A stretch of DNA of 10,332 nucleotides from NCBI GenBank assembly GCA_000482145.1, contig AUXH01000655.1, forward strand, positions 1-10,332, written 5' to 3'. How positions within the stretch are numbered: the first letter of the stretch is position 1; each line of letters opens with the position of its first letter. A program made the position numbers and the translations under genes. The notes beneath the pieces are model-generated. The model searched no databases. It had not been told where the DNA came from and saw nothing but the letters and a program-made list of their open reading frames with translations. This document shows positions 5,908-10,332 of the stretch, piece by piece. This stretch comes from Strigomonas culicis. Taxonomy: Eukaryota; Euglenozoa; Kinetoplastea; Trypanosomatida; Trypanosomatidae.

Positions 5908-7911
5908 ATGTCGGACCTGTCCAAGCACGTGAAGGCGCTTCGCAAGCTCACTAGTGAGGGCGCCGAGACGGGCGCCATCGCGTCGGCGGTGGAGCGTGTG
6001 CTCGGCCTCGACCCGAACCACTTCTTCGCCCTCCAGTGCAAGGTGGTGTGCTGCCTGCACCGCGACAAGTACGGCTCCGCGATGGAGGTGCTGGAGCAGA
6101 TGGAGGAGGTGCACCGCAAAGAGGTGCTCGCCTCCGCGGACTTCCACTTCCAGAAGGCGTACTGCTACTACCGCATGAGCCGCTACACGGAGGCGCAGGA
6201 GGAGCTGCGGAAGAGCCGCGGCAGCGCCGCTGGGCACGTGCCGTCGCGCAACCTCCAGGCGCAGATCCACTACCACTTCGAGCAGTACGCGGAGGCCGCG
6301 AAGGAGTACGAGTCGCTGCTCGCGCAGAGCGCCTACCGTGACGAACAGGAGAAGACGGAGCTGCTCACCAACTACACCGCCGTGCTCGCCATGGCGAAGA
6401 ACGCGAAGAAGGCGATGCAGGTCGTCCGCGACGCGGACGAGAAGACGGGCGACCTCGTGTACAACAGCGCGACGGCGCAGGTGGAGGCCGGCGAGGACCC
6501 GCAGGCGGCGCTCAAAACACTGCAGCAGGCGGAGGCACTCATCCACCGCGAGCACCACAGCAAGAGCAGCCTCAGGACGATCGCCGACGTGCTCGCCCTC
6601 CCCGCGGAGGCCCGCGCGCCGAAGATCGGCGGCGGCAGCGCCTTTGAGCGCCCCGACACCCCCGAGCGCCGCTTCTTCAACGAGGTCAGCCTGGTGTGGG
6701 TGCAGATGGCCTACGTGCACTTTGTGCTGCAGCAGCTCGACCAGGCGGCCGCCATTCTCAACGTCGTGCTGCAGGCGAAGCCGACCTCGGCCGTCACGAT
6801 CGCCATCGCGGCGGTGAACTGGACGGCGGCGCAGCGCCACACGGACTTCTTCGATGCGCTGCGGAAGCTCAAGGCGGCGCAGAACCCCAAGGTGGTGAGC
6901 CGCCTGCAGTCGCGGCAGCTGCTCGCCGTCCACTACAACATGGCGCTGCTGCACCTCCACGCGGGCAGCGTCGGCAGCTGCCGCAAGGAGGTGGATCAGA
7001 TGGAAAAGGCGTACCCGAACAGCCCGCTGACCCACACGCTGCGGCTCGCGCTCACTGTGCGTGAGAACCGCAACCGGCAGTCCGACAGCGCCGCGATTCG
7101 CAGCTACCTGAAGCGGTACGAGCAGGTCGCTGGCGGCAAGTCCACGGCGACGGTGCAGCTCATCGCCGCGCAGATTTTTCTCGAGAGCAACGACCTCGCG
7201 GCTGCGGTGAGCGCGCTCACCGCGGCCGACATCGACGCGGCGCTGCGCTACAAGCCCGCGACGGTCACGACCCTCGCCGCGTGGACCGCGCAGAGCGGTG
7301 ACGTGGACGGCGCACTGGAGCTCGTCCGCGAGGCGGTGCTGCGCCCCGGCACCAGCGCGGCCGCGAAGCGCGCCGTGCTCGCGTGGGCGGTCGACTACTT
7401 CACGCAGCGCCACCGGCACGCGGAGGTGACGGCGTGCCTGAAGGCGGTGCGCGCGGCCGCGCCGGCGCTCGCCGCGGACAAGGTCGTCACCGCGCTGCTC
7501 GCGCTCAGCCTCTCCTACCACAACCTGCCGGAGGCCCGCGCGTGCATGAAGCTGGTGGACGGCGCCGCGGTCGCGCCCGGCAAGCTCGCCACGAGCGCCG
7601 TCGCGCAGCTGGAGCGGCAGCTGCCGTCCAAGACTGCGCTCGAAGAGCTCGGCTACCGCCGCCCGACGATACAGGAGGAGGCGCGGCGTCAGCTGCAGCG
7701 CCGCCGCGCGCGCCCGATGCGCCGCCCGCCGAAGAGCACGGAGGGCAAGATCGACCCCGAGCGCTGGGTGCCCATGTCGGTCCGCTCCTACATCAAGGAC
7801 CTGCCGGAGCGGCGGAAGAAGGAGCTGCGGCGGCTGCGCGCGATCGAGCAGGAGCAGAAGCGCCGGCAGCAGGCCAGCAGGGCGAAGGAGGGGGACAAGG
7901 CGTCGGCCTAG
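5908..7911 (+). CDS. SRP72: Signal recognition particle subunit SRP72
   Basis: The 667-aa product is the size of SRP72, which binds SRP RNA together with SRP68 and supports co-translational targeting of secretory and membrane proteins to the ER. Most of the protein (about 1-570) is helical and TPR-like: paired helices with Ala, Tyr and Leu at the packing positions, for example around ADFHFQKAYCYYRMSRYTEA and the following IHYHFEQYAEAAKEYESLL. The diagnostic feature is the C-terminal RNA-binding motif: DPERWVPM at 616-623 followed by RSY, set in Arg/Lys-rich flanks, as in the SRP72 RNA-binding domain. The end is highly basic. The frame is intact from ATG 5908 to TAG 7909-7911, and the start is the first ATG after the candidate acceptor AGs. 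No rearrangement was noticed. Confidence 0.93.
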   Translation: MSDLSKHVKALRKLTSEGAETGAIASAVERVLGLDPNHFFALQCKVVCCLHRDKYGSAMEVLEQMEEVHRKEVLASADFHFQKAYCYYRMSRYTEAQEELRKSRGSAAGHVPSRNLQAQIHYHFEQYAEAAKEYESLLAQSAYRDEQEKTELLTNYTAVLAMAKNAKKAMQVVRDADEKTGDLVYNSATAQVEAGEDPQAALKTLQQAEALIHREHHSKSSLRTIADVLALPAEARAPKIGGGSAFERPDTPERRFFNEVSLVWVQMAYVHFVLQQLDQAAAILNVVLQAKPTSAVTIAIAAVNWTAAQRHTDFFDALRKLKAAQNPKVVSRLQSRQLLAVHYNMALLHLHAGSVGSCRKEVDQMEKAYPNSPLTHTLRLALTVRENRNRQSDSAAIRSYLKRYEQVAGGKSTATVQLIAAQIFLESNDLAAAVSALTAADIDAALRYKPATVTTLAAWTAQSGDVDGALELVREAVLRPGTSAAAKRAVLAWAVDYFTQRHRHAEVTACLKAVRAAAPALAADKVVTALLALSLSYHNLPEARACMKLVDGAAVAPGKLATSAVAQLERQLPSKTALEELGYRRPTIQEEARRQLQRRRARPMRRPPKSTEGKIDPERWVPMSVRSYIKDLPERRKKELRRLRAIEQEQKRRQQASRAKEGDKASA

Positions 7912-7912
7912 A

Positions 7913-7922
7913 GGGGGGGGGG
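7913..7922. repeat. G10 homopolymer just after the SRP72 stop codon
   Basis: Ten consecutive G residues begin two bases past the TAG. They lie in the presumed SRP72 3' UTR. Similar G-runs follow the stop codon of the first gene in the window. Confidence 0.85.
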
Positions 7923-8060
7923 ACGCGTGAGCACGCTTTTTCTGTCTAACGTTCATAATTCCTTTAATGAAAAACATATGTAGAAGAAAGCTCTTTTTGT
8001 TGTTTTGTCTTCTCACTCTCCATCCCTTTCTTAATGATGTTCCTTGATGCCCATCACATG

Positions 8061-8092
8061 CATTTTCTCACCCACATTTGTCTCCTCAACAG
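8061..8092 (+). promoter_or_regulatory. Pyrimidine-rich stretch and candidate acceptor AG for ABCF2
   Basis: Two pyrimidine-rich stretches precede the gene, at about 8007-8032 and 8061-8090. The first AG after both is at 8091-8092. The ATG at 8173 would then follow an 80-nt 5' UTR with no upstream ATG. Later AGs near 8102 and 8125 could also be used. Confidence 0.5.
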
Positions 8093-8172
8093 TTGAATCT
8101 CAGTCAAGGTTAACTCAGTATATATTATTTTTTGTTGTTTCATTCGGTTCACTCGACGCCGCACGACACATC

Positions 8173-9977
8173 ATGGCGAAGCCAAAGTATCTGAAGAAGA
8201 AGGAGGAGAAGAAGGAGGAGAACGACGCTGCGGAGAACAACAACGGCGGCGACAACGCCGCCGCTTCCTCGCAGCCGCGCGGCCAGGCCGCGGCCGTGCA
8301 CGACGAGAAGAGCTCCGGTGCGATGGTGTCCTTCGCGAACCCCGTCTACCGCCAGGGCGTCTCCGACATCCTCGTGGAGAAGGTCGACGTTAGCTACCAG
8401 GCACCCCCCTGCTCGAGAACGCGACGCTGAACCTCGTCGCGGGCCACCGCTACGGTCTGGTCGGGCCCAACGGCTGCGGCAAGTCGACACTGCTCAGCGT
8501 CCTCGGGCACCACGAGATCCCGTTTCCCTCCCACGTCGACCGCTACTACGTCTCGCACGAGGTGGCCGCGTCGGACATGTCGGCGCTCGATGCGGTGCTG
8601 TCGGTGGACAACGAGCGCAAGAACCTGGACGCGGAGCTGGAGGAGCTGCTCCTCGCGGACCAGGAGGACACGCAGGTGATCCACCGCATGGAGGAGATCT
8701 ACAAGCGTCTGGATGAGCTCGAGGCCGACACGGCCGAGGCGCGCGCGGGTAAGATTCTGTTCGGTCTGGGCTTCTCCAAGGACATGCAGCGCCGCCCCAC
8801 CAAGTCCTTCTCCGGTGGCTGGCGCATGCGCATCTCCCTCGCGCAGGCGCTCTTCATCAACCCCACGGTGCTGCTGCTCGACGAGCCCACGAACCACTTA
8901 GATATCGAGGCCGTCGTGTGGCTGGAGCACTACCTCAGCCGGTTCAGCAAGATCTTGTTTATGGTGTCGCACTCGCAGGATTTCATGAACAACGTGTGCA
9001 CCAAGATCTGTCACATGCACATCAAGCAGCTACAGTTCTACGACGGTAACTACGACCAGTTCTGCGTCACGCGCTCGGAGAAGGAGAGCAACCAGATGAA
9101 GAAGTACCAGTGGGAGCAGGACCAGATCAAGAACATGAAGGAGTACATCGCGCGCTTCGGCCACGGCAGTGCCAAGCTCGCCCGCCAGGCGCAGTCCAAG
9201 GAGAAGACGCTCGCCCGCATGACGCGCGGCGGCCTGACCGATGCGGTGGTGCGCGACAACCTCGTGCGCTTCAGTTTTCCCTGCGCCGGCCCGCTGCCGC
9301 CGCCCATGTTGCAGTTCCGTGACGTGTCCTTCAACTACCCGGGCCGCCCGGCGCTGTTCGAGCACCTCGACCTCGGTGTGAACATGGACTCCCGCATCTG
9401 CCTGGTCGGCCCCAACGGTGCCGGCAAGACAACGCTCACGAAACTCATGTGCCGCGAGCTGGAGCCGACGAACGGCTACGTGTCGAAGAACGCGCACTGC
9501 GTCATGGCGCGCTTCCATCAGCACTTTGTCGACCAGATCAACATGAGCCTGACGCCGCTGGAGTGGATGGGGCAGGAGTACCCGGACATCACGGAGCCCA
9601 CCGTGCTGCGCAGCGCGCTCGGCAAGTTCGGCATCTCCGGCAAGGCGCAGATGACGCCCATGAACACGCTCTCCGACGGCCAGAAGTCGCGCGTCGTGCT
9701 CTCCTGGATGGCGTTCCGCAAGCCGCACTTTATGATCCTGGACGAGCCGACGAACCACTTGGATATTGAGTCGATCGATGCCCTCGCGGAGGCGATCAAC
9801 GAGTACGAGGGCGCCGTCGTCGTCGTGTCGCACGATCTGCGGCTGATTGCGCAGATCGCCGATGAGATCTGGATTGTCGACGAGGGACACGCGAAGCGCT
9901 TCGGCGGCGATATCGCGGACTACAAGGAGCACGTGGAGAAGCAGGTGGAGGCCATGATGCAGACGTACTCTGCGTAA
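8173..9977 (+). CDS. ABCF2: ABCF-family ATPase (ABCF2/Arb1 type), with an apparent single-base frameshift near the 5' end
   Basis: This is a soluble twin-ATPase ABC protein; yeast Arb1 acts in ribosome biogenesis. Residue numbers assume one base restored in the C6 run at 8404-8409, which gives 601 aa (yeast Arb1 is about 610). The N-terminus is Lys/Glu-rich (KPKYLKKKEEKKEE). Domain 1 has Walker A GPNGCGKST at 98-106, signature SGGWRMR at 214-220 and Walker B with D237/E238 in LLLDEPTNHLD. The linker carries the family hallmark YIARFGHGSAKLARQAQSKE. Domain 2 has Walker A GPNGAGKTT at 413-421, signature LSDGQ at 500-504, Walker B D524/E525 and switch H554. The match to ABCF2 is close throughout. 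As read, the ATG frame stops at 8428-8430 after 85 residues. The downstream frame resumes at 8409 with LLENATLNL and runs to tandem TAA stops; its first ATG (8577) lies after Walker A 1. Confidence 0.94.
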
Positions 9978-10332
9978 TAAAGAAACGTATAAATAAATAT
10001 ATAAACATAAATAAATAGACACTCTAATAACATATAACACTTCGTAAAAAGAAAAAAGGATTAATTCATAATGAAATCACTTTTCCTCTGGCTCCTCACC
10101 AGGACGGTGTCGGTGTCAGATGCGAATTGGGTTTACATGCAAGCAACTTATGTTATACTAATTAATGTTTTTTCTTTACTTCCTTATTAACTATCCTGTT
10201 TAAAGAAAGAAAAGGAGATAATAATGGCTCCGACGACAGTCGTGGATGGTATACATCGTACGGTCTGCAGTGCGTGTGTTCTTGCGTGTACCATCTATCA
10301 TCACATCCCATCTTCTCTCTCTCTCTCTCTCT
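9978..10332. other. Intergenic region downstream of ABCF2
   Basis: No gene is called. The stretch starts with a second TAA and an AT-rich, ATAAATA-like sequence that is presumably the ABCF2 3' UTR. A more GC-balanced patch lies at 10083-10140, followed by AT-rich DNA. From about 10224 the composition changes again and leads into the terminal (TC)n tract. Confidence 0.65.
10311..10332 (+). promoter_or_regulatory. Terminal (TC)n pyrimidine tract, probable trans-splicing signal of the next gene
   Basis: The window ends in an uninterrupted pyrimidine run (TCTT followed by repeated TC) that continues past the edge. By analogy with the tract before SRP72, it probably precedes a splice acceptor and another + strand gene just outside the window. 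The acceptor itself is not visible. Confidence 0.4.

Noticed and set aside
5884..8016. A 710-codon open frame on the - strand opposite SRP72
   Set aside because: It mirrors the GC-rich third positions of SRP72, is dominated by Arg, Leu and Ala, and runs into intergenic DNA. It is a shadow of the real gene.
3643..10258. The 11-mer GGTATACATCG repeated at 3643 and 10248
   Set aside because: A shared 11-mer is expected by chance several times in a 10-kb window, and the flanking sequence is not similar.
10224..10332. An ATG-started frame that stays open to the window edge
   Set aside because: It runs directly into the (TC)n tract as Ser-Leu repeats. That tract more likely precedes the next gene than encodes protein.
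1..10332. CRISPR array, insertion sequence, rRNA or tRNA genes
   Set aside because: No spaced direct repeats, transposase motifs, or recognisable rRNA or tRNA sequence were seen, and the genes are eukaryotic.

Overview
The window looks like trypanosomatid (kinetoplastid) nuclear DNA. Six protein genes all lie on the + strand, with no introns and no strand switch, as in a polycistronic gene array. Coding regions are very GC-rich at third codon positions, while the intergenic DNA is AT-rich and full of homopolymers and dinucleotide runs. Each complete gene has a pyrimidine tract followed by AG a short way upstream of its ATG, the usual arrangement for spliced-leader trans-splicing. The proteins are plainly eukaryotic: a membrin-type SNARE, SRP72 and an ABCF2/Arb1 ATPase. 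The genus cannot be fixed from the sequence alone.

Layout: (1) 1-1377, the C-terminal part of a PIN/PILS-like (auxin efflux carrier family) membrane transporter whose 5' end lies outside the window. (2) 1779-2842, GDP-mannose 4,6-dehydratase, broken by an apparent one-base deletion near 2730. (3) An unusually long AT-rich gap of about 1 kb (2843-3840). (4) 3841-4554, a tail-anchored Qb-SNARE of the membrin/Bos1 type. (5) 4817-5575, a multi-span membrane protein of unknown function. (6) 5908-7911, SRP72, a protein subunit of the signal recognition particle. (7) 8173-9977, an ABCF2/Arb1-type ribosome-biogenesis ATPase, also broken by an apparent one-base deletion in a C-run near 8404-8409. The window ends in a (TC)n pyrimidine tract that probably serves the next gene.

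The genes are not an operon in the functional sense. Several touch the early secretory pathway (SRP72 in ER targeting, the membrin-like SNARE in ER-Golgi traffic, GMD in nucleotide-sugar supply), but unrelated genes commonly share a kinetoplastid transcription unit. The main observation is that two conserved genes each carry a single-base deletion whose correction restores full-length conserved proteins. Draft-sequence error is the likeliest cause; real gene inactivation is the alternative. I saw no convincing undescribed system; the weaker leads are listed as findings.
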